From: Trebouxia sp. TZW2008
Taxonomy: Eukaryota > Chlorophyta > Trebouxiophyceae > Trebouxiales > Trebouxiaceae
Direction of reading: 5' to 3'
Assembly: GCA_002118135.1 (NCBI GenBank)
Contig: BDIU01000045.1
Coordinates: 1 to 64,000, forward strand
Length of the DNA stretch: 64,000 bases
The position numbers were made by a program, and so were the translations under genes. The notes under the pieces were generated by a model that was given only the letters and a program-made list of their open reading frames with translations, had not been told where the DNA came from and did no database searches. Positions within the stretch are counted from its first letter, which is position 1, and each line of letters opens with the position of its first letter. Positions 47,401-58,303 of the stretch are shown piece by piece.

Positions 47401-47704
47401 GGTCAGGCTGACTGCCTGCAAAACACAGCAAATTCGCTTTCCAGTCGACCTGGGACGAGCAGTAGCCAATGCCAAACAGAATTGCAGAGTTTGATAACAC
47501 GCCGCAGGATGTGAGTGATGTACCGGCATAGCCAATCCAGCAGAGGCTGGTGATCTGTTCCGGAAAACTGCATGCATCTTGTGGTATTGAGTTTACGTCG
47601 CTGGACTCAGGAGCGCCTAGCGGGAGGATAGCCAAGCGTTGGCTAAGCGCAAGTGCCACAAGATTCCTAAAGCAGCCTTGAGTCAGGGACGGCAAGCTTC
47701 GCAA
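44443..47704 (-). CDS. RAB3GAP2: Rab3-GAP regulatory subunit (RAB3GAP2 N-domain) protein, 477 aa
   Basis: Exons 47704-47524, 47415-47305, 47131-46849, 46416-46268, 45709-45553 and 44995-44443 join in phase to 1434 nt. Family landmarks in order: ITSLCWIGYAG, LVLGSSLGYMQLHAEDG, ITITFRDAIVKLSS, APLSYNIWDLRKAGPRSAG, AFVTGLASSVASGVLG, SDSLGRVLLIDVASLTVIR, MWKSYRDAQLGW, LHLVLYAPRRQALELW, GPRVAITHVENECKLL, CLVLDTQTG. In animals the RAB3GAP1/2 complex is a GAP for Rab3 and a GEF for Rab18. Here only the N-terminal beta-propeller-like domain is present, against about 1,390 residues in mammals, so the protein may act as a shorter scaffold. An acidic/basic insert (KRRRAEAEQHEKIEAIEEID) interrupts the domain. 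Two exons have echoes upstream. Confidence 0.9.
45680..46045 (-). repeat. 109-110-bp echo array upstream of RAB3GAP2 exon 5
   Basis: Reading the minus strand, the working 3' splice site (ATGCAG|GCATCCGCAACTGGGTGGCAG at 45710/45709) is preceded by a copy 109 bp upstream (ATGCAG|GCATCTGCAACTGGGTAGCAG near 45818) and a weaker one 110 bp further (CGCAG|GCACATGCATTGTGTTGCAG near 45928). A faint fourth lies near 46035. The intronic CAACAAATGCCGGCACC-type stretch before each site is also repeated. Confidence 0.92.
46405..46500 (-). repeat. 60-bp echo upstream of RAB3GAP2 exon 4
   Basis: The true acceptor CTGCAG|GGACCCAGCGCTAGCAGC (46417/46416) is preceded 60 bp upstream by CTGCAG|AGACTCAGTGCTAGCAGC (near 46477). 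Sixty is a multiple of three, so use of the upstream acceptor would keep the frame if no stop intervenes. Confidence 0.85.
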
Positions 47705-48498
47705 TATAGTTGACCCAGTGCAGCACGTTCAAACCTGGATGGGTGAAGCGAAGTTGATGCCGCGGTCCAGAATGTCTCGGCGGACTGCGCCCGGTCGTCC
47801 GCGCTGCCAAACGCCAGTGCAATTGCATTTGGCTGAAGTGCCATTCGTGAACGCGTTGACTGAAGCGTGTGCCTGTACTCCCTCGCCTGTTCGCTTCAGC
47901 GTTTAACGCCAAAAGTTAACGCTTGCACAGGAAAGAATTTTTGGCACTCTGCAAAACACTGTGCATCAGCTTGGGCTTGAGTTGTGACTCATGCCCAGGC
48001 GACCATTTAATCTCACACTGACCCAGCAGCAGCCATCATTGACTGACAAATTTGTCAATTTAAATTGACTTAGTAACATGCGTGCATGAGCTCAGCATAA
48101 TTTGGCAGAGTCTTTTACACTGTATACACTGGGCGACACAAGCAATGCAGCCAGAGGACCAGGCACGGATGTGCCTTGACGGCCCATAGCACACTTTGCA
48201 CTGACACACGACGGGGCTGGCACTACAGAAATCAGTAGCAATGGGTGATGACGCTCAACAGCTACAGCTGCACAGGACACATGGACGGTCTATGACATGG
48301 ACTGTACCTCTAGCAGGTGAACCTATTAGCAAAACTGGAAGCAAGCAGGAAAGCTATGATGAAATTGGTGGGCAGGAAAAGCTGTGTCATGACAGCACAG
48401 GCTGCAAAAGCAGCACAGTGCAAGCTTGCCCAATACTGCGGAGAATTGAGGAATGAGCGCTAGCTCATTGGGAAAGATTGACATCTGCTGCACTGCGT
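47705..48498. promoter_or_regulatory. Spacer holding G3BP-like 3' UTR and RAB3GAP2 promoter
   Basis: 794 bp between two minus-strand genes. CG-rich proximal part (47740-47900) with paired GTTAACG motifs (47886-47925: TTTAACGCCAAAAGTTAACGC). A plus-strand frame at 48241-48456 is open but shows no domain. Confidence 0.4.
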
Positions 48499-51400
48499 CT
48501 ACTCAGCCAAAGGCGCAGCGACTTCAGCTGTTTGTGGAGCGGAGGATCTGCCTGCTCCTTTACCCCTGCCCCTACCCCCATCTCGACCCCCCCTACCCCT
48601 GGGTACACCCTGCCCACCAGTGCTTTGACCACCTCTGCCTGCCTGACCTCTGTCAACCCCAGTCTGTTGAGCATCATCTGGGAATGAGCCAGAGCCTGAT
48701 GCTGGTAATGGGATTGGGCCTGTGCTACCCCTACCCTGATAGCCACCCCTGTCACCGCCCCTGCCCCTGCCAAACCCACCATCACCCCTGCCTCTGTCAC
48801 CACGACCATAGCCTCGGCCGCCTCCTCTGCCGCTGCCAAAGTTTGCACGCTTGGGGGTGATGCTCAACTGCATGCAAAGCAGGCTGATTTGACATGCTGA
48901 CATGGCATGCAAAAACACCGCACGCAAAACCTGAAAGGCCTGAGTCTGATGGTGCACTGGTTCTGGTCTAGATCTGACGTGCCACAGCATAGTGCGAGGA
49001 GCTCAAAGCATGCAAGTACAGGCCTGTAAACACTCACTAGTGAAGCCAACGCTCCTTGTCAAGTTGTATATAACTTAGAATAATACTGGTTGGAAGGCAT
49101 TGCATGCATTGCCAGCTTTAGCATAGAGTGTCACACATGCAGTCATAGCACTTCACTTCAAGTTTGACTGCAATGCAACTAATGCACCTGGAATGGCATG
49201 ACAAGATGCAGGCACAGCCTGTTATGCAGGCAACTCTCCAGATGCAGCTCAGTGCAGGGTTGACTGCAATGCAACTGATGCAACCAATGGCCTTGAAAAG
49301 GAAGGATAAGGTGCAGGGCTTACAATGTTGTCCTTCAGCTGCACTTCCTTGGCCTCAATGCAGGCCTGAGCAGAGGCCACATCCACAAAGTCCACATATG
49401 CAAAGGAGTTGTTGTTGCCGTTGTGCTTGACTGTAATGGCACCGCTGCCGGCCTTGACAGTCCCAAACTGGGTGAACAGCTCCCTCAGCTCGTCTGATGT
49501 GGCATCCTGAACACCAGTGAGTTACCCTGAGTGCTGCTTCAGATATTGTACACAAGTATCTGACAAAATGAACCAACGTGATGCAGGTGCAAGCTGTTGA
49601 AAGTCGCAACACATTGGCACCAATGCATCAGACATGACATGCAAATGTACAGGAATACTGATGGTTGTCACAGACAATATGGTAATTCACTGCTGCACAT
49701 GTTGCTGGGAGCGCTGTCAGGCAACGGCAAGTGAATGCCGTGACTGTGAAAACCTGTGAAGCCATGCATGTATTTGTGCACTTGCAAGCATTTACAAGTG
49801 TCTGGTCTACACCGGTGACACCGCACACTGTTGTGGCTGGCTGGCACACAACAGCCAGCCACACAAGCCAAACAGAAGGGCTGAGTTCATGCTGTACAAG
49901 CCAATTGCTTACCAACAGTTCCCATGTATTGGAGCTGTGCGCCAGCATTTCAAACTGTCAGCTCAGCAGTTTGTCATGTCACGCTTTCGCAGTGATCATA
50001 ATGCCCAGACATCAAAAAATTCAACAAATGGCCAGCCATTGATGGATTTCATTGTAAGGCGCAAAAGTAAGTTGACTTGAGATAAGTCCGCATAGGTGTT
50101 TTGCATGAGAAGTTGGAAACACACCTGTGGCAGGTTCCTGACATACACAGCCTTCTTGCTGGAGTCATCATCTCTGTTGTACTGCACGCCCCGACCGCCT
50201 GGAGCATTGTAGGGGGGTCTGACTGGGGGGCCCTCTGACCCCACAGGCCTGAGTCCAGCTGACTCACCCTTACCAGCAGCGTCAGCAGCAGAGGGTGCTG
50301 CAGCGGTTGCTGGGCCAGGCCTGCCTTGACTACGGTTGCCACCGGGCCTGGGTGCCAAGGCAGGTGCTGCGGCAGTGGATGAGGAAGGTGGTGGCATCGG
50401 GCCGGTGGGTGCAGCAGGGGGGGCTTGGGAGGGGGGTTGGGGACGGCTAGCAGAGCGAGGGGCGCTGGACGGTGCATTGCCTCCTAATGCAGCTGCAGCA
50501 TTCTCCTTGGCTCGCAGGCTGTCAGCGTATGACTTGGGGGCAGATGGGGTGGGGGCTGCGGTCGGTGCTGAGTTTTGCTGCTGGCTGCCCTTCTTGTCGG
50601 CTTCCTGCAGAACATCAAGCTGAGTTGAGACATGTAGACTGACGAGACCATCAAACTGGATTGAGACATGTAGACTGGTGAGAACATCAGACTGGGCTGA
50701 GGCATGTAAACTAGCCAAAACGCTGGACTGGGTTAAGACATGCATACTGACCATGGTAGACGCTCAAGCAGGCTGTGCCTTTCAGAGGCCAGCACCTGCA
50801 GTCCAATGCTGCTGCCGCGACTGTCTGCAGCTATGCAACAAGCAGGGTGCCTGCAGCTAGATAGAAGCAATATTTGATGTGAACCTGCTGGCATGCGAGC
50901 ACAATGCTGTCAGGCAGAGTGTACAGTATACTGTTGATAAAAGTTCATTCAGCAAAAGAAATTTTAAATTGTATGTCAAGGAAAATACAGCTGCATATGC
51001 GGTACCTCCATGTAGTGACAGACTAATATAGCAGCACTCTGCTTGGTAAACAGCACAGTTTTCAAGGAGAAGATACAGTACCTGTGGTGCTGAAGGGCGT
51101 CGCTGTGGCTTGACAGGTGGGCGGTTCTGGTCAACAGCAGGCTGAGGTACTGGCTGGTCACCAGAGGGGCCCTTCTGCTCAGTGAGCGGTTGCTGCTGCT
51201 GCTGTTGACTGGAGGTCTGGTCAGGCTCAGGCTCCTGCTCAGAGGACTCCAGGGAGGGGGCTGTGGGGGTCTGCTGAGCAGGGGTGGGGGTCTGTGTGAC
51301 TGAGGGGGCTGAAGGCTTGGGTGGTGGGGGTGGCAGACCCTGCACAGTCTCACTAGTCAGCCACATTGCTTCACCAGGAAGACAGTCAATGTCAAGCTGC

Positions 51401-53392
51401 CACTATGCACTGACCTCGGCCTTTATGTTAGTAACATGCTCATCACAATTCCTGCTGTTGTGAGTGAATGCTAGCACCATGCAAGCAATCAGTATGACCG
51501 CTATGGTAAGAACATGCAGCAGGTCTAGTGTAGCACATGTGAGCATCTTGCTCGCATCATGATCTGCTAAAGGCTGATTAGTGCTTGCTGTAATGTTTGA
51601 TTGACAATGCAGGACAAGCCAGCCTAGGAAAACAAGACATGCACCAACCACACCTAGCACCTCTGTTAGAATGTGTTATTATCACGACTCTGATTGTGAC
51701 TGTTACTGTGACTGTTGTTGGCATGAGATTTGTTATTATCACTGTGTTGGTTTAGGTTACCTGTGAGGCAGGGGGTGAGGGGACTTGGGCCAAGTCACCA
51801 GAGCTGTGGCCTGAGGCCAAGCCAGAGGTGAGGTCAGCGGTGGCAGAGGGGGCGTGGAAGTGGCCATTGGCCTGCTGGAAGGCAGAGACTTGGGGTTGAG
51901 GAGGAGAGGGCACTTGGGTGTGGTGCAATTGCCCTGACAGCCCCCCAGAAGATGCTGGCCTAGACCCTAGGGAGTTGTAGCCATTAGCCTGCAGCAATAT
52001 GTAAGTCAGATATAGAGCCTGAGAGAATCTTCATGCAGCAATAGGCCAGTCATTGTGAGAGCCATGCAGGATGTCCCAGAAGCGGAAGAGACAGGTGCAG
52101 CCATTCTGCATGCAGCAATGGGCTAGCCACCCTAAAATCAAAGCTTCTAACAACAAAATTCGAGACCCAGGTAAGCGGAGCCATTTGCCTGCAGAAGTAT
52201 GCTGCTCGCCTTTGAAGCCAGGTTGAGCATGCCACAACTGTAGAACCACCTTGCCACATCATGCAGAAACTGGGCAAGACCCAAAACAGGGGCATTTGAA
52301 ATCTGGCTTGTTTGTATGCTTCTCCTTGGCTGCACAAGAATGACTGCAGTCGTAAATGCAATTGCCATGCCCACCTCTTGGTGACCACGGTACTGCTGAT
52401 TGGCACCATTGACTTCTGATGCCGCCAGGTCTGAGGAGAAGCCTTTGGCAGGCTCTGACAGGAAGCGAAACGTGTCATTCAGGACAAAGTAGCCTCTTTC
52501 CTGGGTTGCCAAGAAGAAGCTTTGCACAAAAGCCTTACGCTCCTTGCCCTGCATGCAGCAGGCTTTATATGAAAATTCGCCAACTGATTGCAGTGATTGG
52601 TTTAATGGGTAGCGTCACCATGAGCAAACTAAATCTGCTTGAGGCAGCTTGCACATAAGCATGTATGGCATACCACACTGCAGCTGACCATTGGGCAAGT
52701 TTGGGTGTATCATAAAGCGTTGAACAGACAGCGATCTGCTGACAAGCTGGGAATGGTCAGATATGCAAGTCACCGCTCAGCTATAGTGATGTGCTGTGCA
52801 CTGTAAATGGAGCACTGGGTGAGATGCTTCATGCACCATCTGTCTGGGCATGAATGAATCGTACCAGGACAGTCAGGTGTCCTGTGACAAGCACAGTAAC
52901 ACCTCCTTCCAGTGAGTATTGAGCGTCCACATTCTCCACCTCTGCAGAACCTCCACCCAGATTCATGGAGCGCATCTTTTCATCGATAGCCTGCAAGCAG
53001 GTCAGGTTGTCACAACCAATCACAATCAATCAGCCCGAGAGCAGAATGATGTGGGGAGCGCTGGACTCTTACTGCTTGCCCATGCACGGTGACCCCCTGT
53101 CCACCAGTGCTGTGAGTCAAGCTTGAGCCATCAGTGTAAAAGCGGTGTGCCAGTGAGGGCTGCTGAGTGAGGACGTAGTAAAACTGCCGTGCAAATTCAG
53201 TTCCAACCTGCATATATTGAAAGGGCTTGCTTGGACATCGACTGAAAGCTGCAAGTGTCCAACAAGCAGCAGTAGCAGTACAGGCAGCACTCTGAACAAG
53301 TCGAGATCGCTTACAGTATGAGCAGGAGGGCAGCCTTGGTGACTGTCAGATGCGGCCTGATTGTAGTTCTGGTTGGCATCATAGCTTGACAT
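48499..53392 (-). CDS. G3BP: NTF2-RRM-RGG RNA-binding protein (G3BP-like), ~676 aa
   Basis: Nine exons, all phase 0: 53392-53315, 53207-53073, 52990-52865, 52548-52375, 51988-51761, 51339-51082, 50604-50125, 49506-49324, 48867-48499. The NTF2-like domain comes first (VGTEFARQFYYVLTQQP, HRFYTDGSSLTH, AIDEKMRSMNL, VTVLVTGHLTVL, FVQSFFLATQERGYFVLND). About 320 residues of Pro/Gln/Ala-rich disorder follow, then an RRM (AVYVRNLPQ as RNP2, NNSFAYVDF as RNP1) and an RGG tail (GRGGGRGYGRGDRGRG...). This is the architecture of G3BP, the stress-granule nucleator that binds RNA and caprin/USP10-type partners. Two exons (5 and 7) have repeated splice-site regions upstream. Start: ATG at 53392 begins a 26-codon exon and leaves a divergent promoter. 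Confidence 0.94.
50605..50748 (-). repeat. 36-bp tandem repeat ending at the 3' splice site of G3BP-like exon 7
   Basis: Four units of AGTCTACATGTCTCAACTCA + GCTTGATGTTCT type abut the acceptor TTCTGCAG at 50605. The unit is a multiple of three, and on the minus strand the array is open, with repeats of SLHVSxQxDVL. If retained, the intron end would add a 12-residue repeat to the disordered linker. Confidence 0.88.
51975..52205 (-). repeat. 200-bp-spaced echo of G3BP-like exon 5 start
   Basis: True acceptor CTGCAG|GCTAATGGCTACAACTCCCT (51989/51988) and upstream copy CTGCAG|GCAAATGGCTCCGCTTACCT (52189/52188), exactly 200 bp apart, both going on to GGGTCT(A/C)G. Smaller repeats of ATGCAGCAAT(A/G)GGC(C/T)AG lie between (52034, 52111). 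Confidence 0.88.
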
Positions 53393-54275
53393 TGCGAAAG
53401 ATCCTGACAAGGCACAGAGAGCGATATGAGTGTCGAGATACAATCCCTAGGGACAAACAGCGCACAGCAAGGCGCAACAGTAACTGCTGTCCTGCGCCTG
53501 ATGCCCACCGAACGCCTCACCTGTGACGAATGGCAAGAAACGGTAGCTAGATCCACGGGAATGACGAGCGTTGTTGCAGGTGACACAGCCAAGACTAACA
53601 GGTGCCGCCAATGCACGGGGCAAGCTCTGGACTCAGGTTGAGTCAACCCTGCTCAATGCCTGGACTCACATCAATTGCTTTGTGTCCGCATGTAGTATTT
53701 ATTTACGCATTTGATGTTGCAGAAACGCAACGGCATGACAGCAAGGTGCATGGTGATGAAGTCAGAGTAAGTCTATTGAGGCATGCATACGAGCAAAACA
53801 GCATGAAAATTGCAGCAGGTGCGACAGCTGCAATATAAAGTACTGCATCTGTCGAGGCAGAAAGGCGTGCAGAGGTGCTCAAGAGAAGGAGATGCGAGAC
53901 TGAAGTGACGGCAGCATCAGATCTGAAGCAGATACATGATTGACAGGCACTGAGCTCATGATCACGATCAGTACACAGGCTTTGAGACTCACAGGTCACT
54001 TGGGCATAAGAGTATCTGCGACACCACTGTGGCAGAAATGTTGTAGCTGATGCAAATGCCGCACAATGCCGCACAGAGTATACTCATTACAATTGTTGCT
54101 GCTGAGGCTGCTGCATCTGTATAGCACACATGGTTTCAGAGCTTGCCGACAGTACGCGAACTGCATGCTCTTGGACCCCCGCTGCAACCGTGCAAGTCGA
54201 TCTGAAGGACTCTTGCCGCTTGCAAGGTTCTTTGTTGTGAACACTGCTTGCTTGTGATCTCGGCTGCGCGCCACG
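53393..54275. promoter_or_regulatory. Divergent spacer, G3BP-like / zinc-finger gene
   Basis: 883 bp between outward starts. A short plus-strand frame starts at 53426 (MSVEIQSLGTNS..., open to 53641), but I see no domain and it may be 5' UTR. CG-content rises close to both starts. Confidence 0.4.
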
Positions 54276-55671
54276 ATGTTCAAGCGGCGAGACTGGGTGC
54301 ACATGCACGGCCAGGACGGCGAAGGCAGCTCTGACGACGACAGCTCAGGTCCTTCTAAGCTGTGCTCTTAACGCATCAAACGTTGCCTAGCAGTTGAGCT
54401 GCATCCAGCTGTCGTACAGATGGGTCTGAGGTCTCTGAGAGAGAGTCCAGTGCATCTGGCAGTGACGCCAGTGACAGCGGCAGCGAGGCTGAGGAACCTG
54501 CTCAGTCTGACGTAGCTGAAGAGTCAGCTGAACTTCCGGAAGCGAGGCGATTGCAGGACTTGTCAGAAGATGACTTCGAAGAGGCAGATGAACCCAGAGT
54601 TGATGTTGTGGAGCTTGTCCAGTGAGCTTATGTGCTTTTCATAGGACAGGCATTGTCCTTTCAACTTGCCATCTGACTTTACAGCTTTGCAATCAATTGA
54701 GCCATTGCTGCGCAGAACTTGGTTGACGTCTCCTGAGCCAGAACTACTCAAGGTAATGCGATTCCAGATTGCGTATGCACAACAATTTGATGGTGAACTG
54801 AAATTCATTGCGCTTGTCGACTTACCTCAGTGCTCCATCTGCAGGGCCCGCCATTGAGGTGCAGATGGTGTCCTGGCACTTTGTTGCTCAATGCTATCGC
54901 CTTGAAAAACCATGTGGAAAGCAAGCGGCATCAGAGAAGACACAAACCAGATGAAGATCAGCCACAGCCCATCTGCCTAGCAGAGGATATGCAAGAAGCT
55001 GAGTCGGTGAGCCTCTTAGCTTCATCACAATTGCATGTGCTATCCCTGTTGGTTGCTTTTGCTTCTGCTGCAGTGCAGATGTTAAAGTCTCAACTGCACT
55101 GGGGTCCAGATCCGCTCGGCTCACTGGCTGAGGCGTACGACTGCTTGTGGTCTGCGACCCAGCACACAAGCAATCCGGTGTCAATGGGACAAAGGAGCAT
55201 TAATCGCATGGGCATGATTTCTGTCTCAGCTGGATTTGAGTTGCAATCAACGTGTGCTCCAAATGATTGCACTCCCTCACTGCATGTACACTTGTCTGCA
55301 TAGTAGTGAACGTGTGTTTAACTCTGCCTTGATCTCACCTGTAGGAAGGGGAGACCCATGCAGAGCGCTTGGAGCGCTTGAGACAGCTGTCTGCACCACC
55401 TCAGTTGTCCAAGCTATCAGCTAGCCAAAGAAGAAGGATGATACGCAAGCTCAAGGCCGAACAGCGCAGCAAACTTCCCAAAGTCAAGCCCGGCAAGCGA
55501 CAACGAGCTGAGATCAAAGCACAGGTGTTTGGCAGTGCTGGCGGCAGATCCGACAAGCAGAAGCAGAATAAACAGAATTTGGAGTCTGTTCAGAATGCCA
55601 AGGAGATGAAAAAGAAAGCAAAAAAGGCCAAGAAGCAGAAGATTAAACGTCAGAAACAGCAAAAAGTGTAA
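54276..55671 (+). CDS. C2H2 zinc-finger, acidic-then-basic protein (nucleolar/ribosome-biogenesis-like), 288 aa
   Basis: Exons 54276-54348, 54420-54621, 54650-54752, 54845-55006 and 55345-55671 close in phase; intron 2 is only 28 bp by this model, so its acceptor may instead be 54644 with a shifted donor. The N-terminal third is Ser/Asp/Glu-rich (SERESSASGSDASDSGSEAE). One U1-type C2H2 finger (CRWCPGTLLL...HVESKRH) lies near residue 150. The C-terminal 100 residues are Lys/Arg-rich (SASQRRRMIRKLKAEQRSKL, then NAKEMKKKAKKAKKQKIKRQ). This acidic-finger-basic layout is typical of nucleolar pre-rRNA processing factors, but I cannot name the orthologue. Confidence 0.75.
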
Positions 55672-57089
55672 TTGATGGTAGCTTTTGCTGCAAATTGTAG
55701 TGTTGTTTGTGTTGATAGCTTGTTATTGAGTACAAGAACGCTGTTGTATGCTGTGTGTATACCTTGCAGCAGCCCAAAGTTGAGTGCTTATTTGCAACGT
55801 GAGTGTAACTTGCAAGCCTTGAAGACGCATTCAAGGCAGATTGTAGGCGATCACTGTCTGCCAAATTTCTGCTTTGTAACTGCTCCTGTACTGATTTGAG
55901 ACTCAAGGTCACTTGGGCTTGAGAGTATCTGTGACATCTATACAAATTTGTTTCCGGTATACACAGATGATACCATAACCAAGTACAGCTCTTGCTGACA
56001 GACCATGTGACGTACGCCCTATTGCCCTATTGCCATCGAGGTACCTCTTGTTCCCCTGCTCAATTTTGTGCCTGTTTGTCTTAAATGCTTGCATTGATTC
56101 TCGCAACTGTTCGATTTTCTGGAAATTGCTGCATGTGCAGCTCACTCTGCCTGCCTGCTGAAATGTAGCTTGTGGACTTGCATTGACGAGCTGACATTGA
56201 CAGTGAACATGCATGGCGGGTGACAAGCAACAAGCAAACACGATGATCAGGTCAGAAGGAACTCCAGGCAACGTGCTGGATTAGAGACTCGACACGAACG
56301 TGCATGTAGCATGGGGTAAACAGGTCATTCCTGTATGCTACCTGCAAGCTGTCCTGCATCTGCAGCTGCTGAGCCACACCTAGTGCATGCCCTGGGGCTC
56401 TCACCACCAGTCCAGCTGAAATGTGAGGCTGGCAGATCCAGCCAAAGACAGGCAGGAAGGTGCCACTGACAAGAATCATGCACAGCCAATTCACAGCTGC
56501 CACATGTGTGTCTTTCACAACTGCAATGCAGTCTCTGGAATGAGCTGAACCCCACAAGGAGCCCTAGGAGCCAATAGGCTCAAAGTCAGGTGTATCCTGG
56601 TGTAGCCATCAGCAGCGAGAACAGAATTGCATGCCTGAGCAGGGCGCTAATAGTTCATAGCCGCAGACTGCTGAAGTGCAGCTTTTTGCATTCTGCATTG
56701 GAAGCTGCGTGAGCTCTAAGATGCAGCCCAGGATTCTCTGAGGTGCTGATTTTGCTCATAAGCTGTGCTGATGGCCAGTGAGCAATTCTAATGTGTTGTT
56801 TACCGGTAAACTGGTACCATTGCTGCTACGCTGCAGGAGGCAACTGAAGCTGTGCATGCCACAGGCAAACAGGTGATACTGATGTTGTCTCAGACAAGAA
56901 AGAAGCTGTGCCGGCAGGACTATGCAGGCACTCCTGCATGAAAGTCAGCATCATGGGGCGCTGACTGGATTGAAGAAAGAAGCAGTGTCGGCAAGACTAT
57001 GCACAGGTTGCTGTATGGAAATCAACACCATGAAGCGCTGACTGGTTGAGGGAAAGGAGCACTGAGTGGTTACAATGCTATCTAAACAT
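55672..57089. other. Convergent spacer with a tandem repeat and a possible exon
   Basis: 1.4 kb between two stops. A minus-strand frame (56557-56252) with VNWLCMILVSGTFLPVFGWI could be a membrane-protein fragment, but has no partner exon. At about 56893-57055 two copies of a 75-80 bp unit (AAGAAAGAAGC(T/A)GTG(C/T)CGGCA ... GCGCTGACTGG(A)TTG) lie head to tail. The rest I cannot assign. Confidence 0.45.
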
Positions 57090-58110
57090 CTAGTCCACAT
57101 CCTGCATGGCCTGAACCTCCTTCTCTGTGAACTTGCCCTTGCCCTTGTCTGCATCCTTTGAGCCCTGCTTGCGATCTAGCAACGCTTTCCTGTCCTTGTC
57201 TATCTTTAGTTTTGTGATGACAACCTGCAGCAAATGCCAATATTGGATACTGCATTATGTGCACAGACAGGTCTAACAGGACAACAGTGCAGCGCAGCTC
57301 GTGTGCACAAATAGATGTGGCACAGCAATGCAGCGCAGAACATGTTGCAAGGGCAGAGACAGACCTTGCTGGGGTCAATACCAACATTGACAGTGGCACT
57401 GTTGACCTTTTCCCTGGTTATTCTCTCAATGTGAATGACCCACTTTTTCCTGTACACTGCAACAACTTTGCCTTCCCGTCCCTGCAGCAAGGGCAAAACC
57501 AAAGGCATCAACAGGCAGACTGGTACAAGAAAAGACCAAATATGGCAAACATATGCAAGTGCTGCGTCTGCCTCTGGAAAAGCCACATGCCATACTGACA
57601 AGCTGCACAATTGCTTGCCAATCAAACGCTTCTACTGGTGTGCTGATGTGACCACTCTAGTGTCACTAATGGTGCTTGCTGACCTTGTAGGTTCCCCTTA
57701 CTACGCTGACCTCATCGTCCTTGCGAACTGGTACAGAGCGCACCTGCATGGGCATACAACGTTTTACATTGTCTGTGTCTCAGGATCGACCCTGATAGTA
57801 ACGTGCAACATACATTGCATGAAGAATTCGTGAGAAAAGTTCAACATAAGCAACCAGTAAAGTTCACCTGGTACTTTTCCCTAAGCTCCTTGTTTAGGTG
57901 AGAGCTCATGATCTTGTGCCTCTGGACCGACGTGGCGGAGAAGTGGTTCTGCACATTGCAAAGCAGTGAACGGGAATCCCGAACAACGGCAGAGTGTCGA
58001 GAAAGCGATCGAGCAAATCGAAAGCAGCAACTTGTTGAGGTTGTAGGTTGAAGCAGCACCTTCCGGCTCTTCCGCCGGGAAGAACTGACTGCATCTGACA
58101 GTTTCACCAT
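57090..58110 (-). CDS. RPL26: 60S ribosomal protein L26 (uL24), 147 aa
   Basis: Exons 58110-58060, 57948-57868, 57743-57684, 57481-57365 and 57224-57090, all phase 0. Near-canonical eukaryotic sequence: [89 protein letters not shown]. It has the KOW motif and the usual length (145-150 residues). It binds 25S rRNA near the exit tunnel. Shares a 193-bp divergent promoter with GPI1. Confidence 0.97.
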
Positions 58111-58303
58111 CTTGCCCTCGTCGCACCGGTTGTGCAAGCGTCCTCAACGCCAGAGAGGAACGCACACACAGGGCGGCTGTTGGTTTCACTCCCAGCTTCC
58201 GTGAAATTCAGAAGTCCCCGTAAACACGGAGAGCGTGGCTCGCAGATTTGAATTCCCTGCATGAACGCAGAAGTGCTGCCAAGATGAAGCAAGAATCGAC
58301 ATT
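58111..58303. promoter_or_regulatory. Divergent promoter, RPL26 / PIG-Q
   Basis: 193 bp between outward ATGs. No TATA box. GC-rich in the middle; a stretch ACACGGAGAGCGTGGC lies near 58225. The short distance implies a shared nucleosome-free region. Confidence 0.5.

Noticed and set aside
46840..47514. Long plus-strand open frame (~224 codons) opposite RAB3GAP2
   Set aside because: The minus strand encodes conserved Rab3GAP2 segments in phase-consistent exons; the plus frame is a shadow.
48453..48860. Plus-strand Cys/His/Pro-rich frame
   Set aside because: Antisense of the RGG-repeat tail of the G3BP-like protein.
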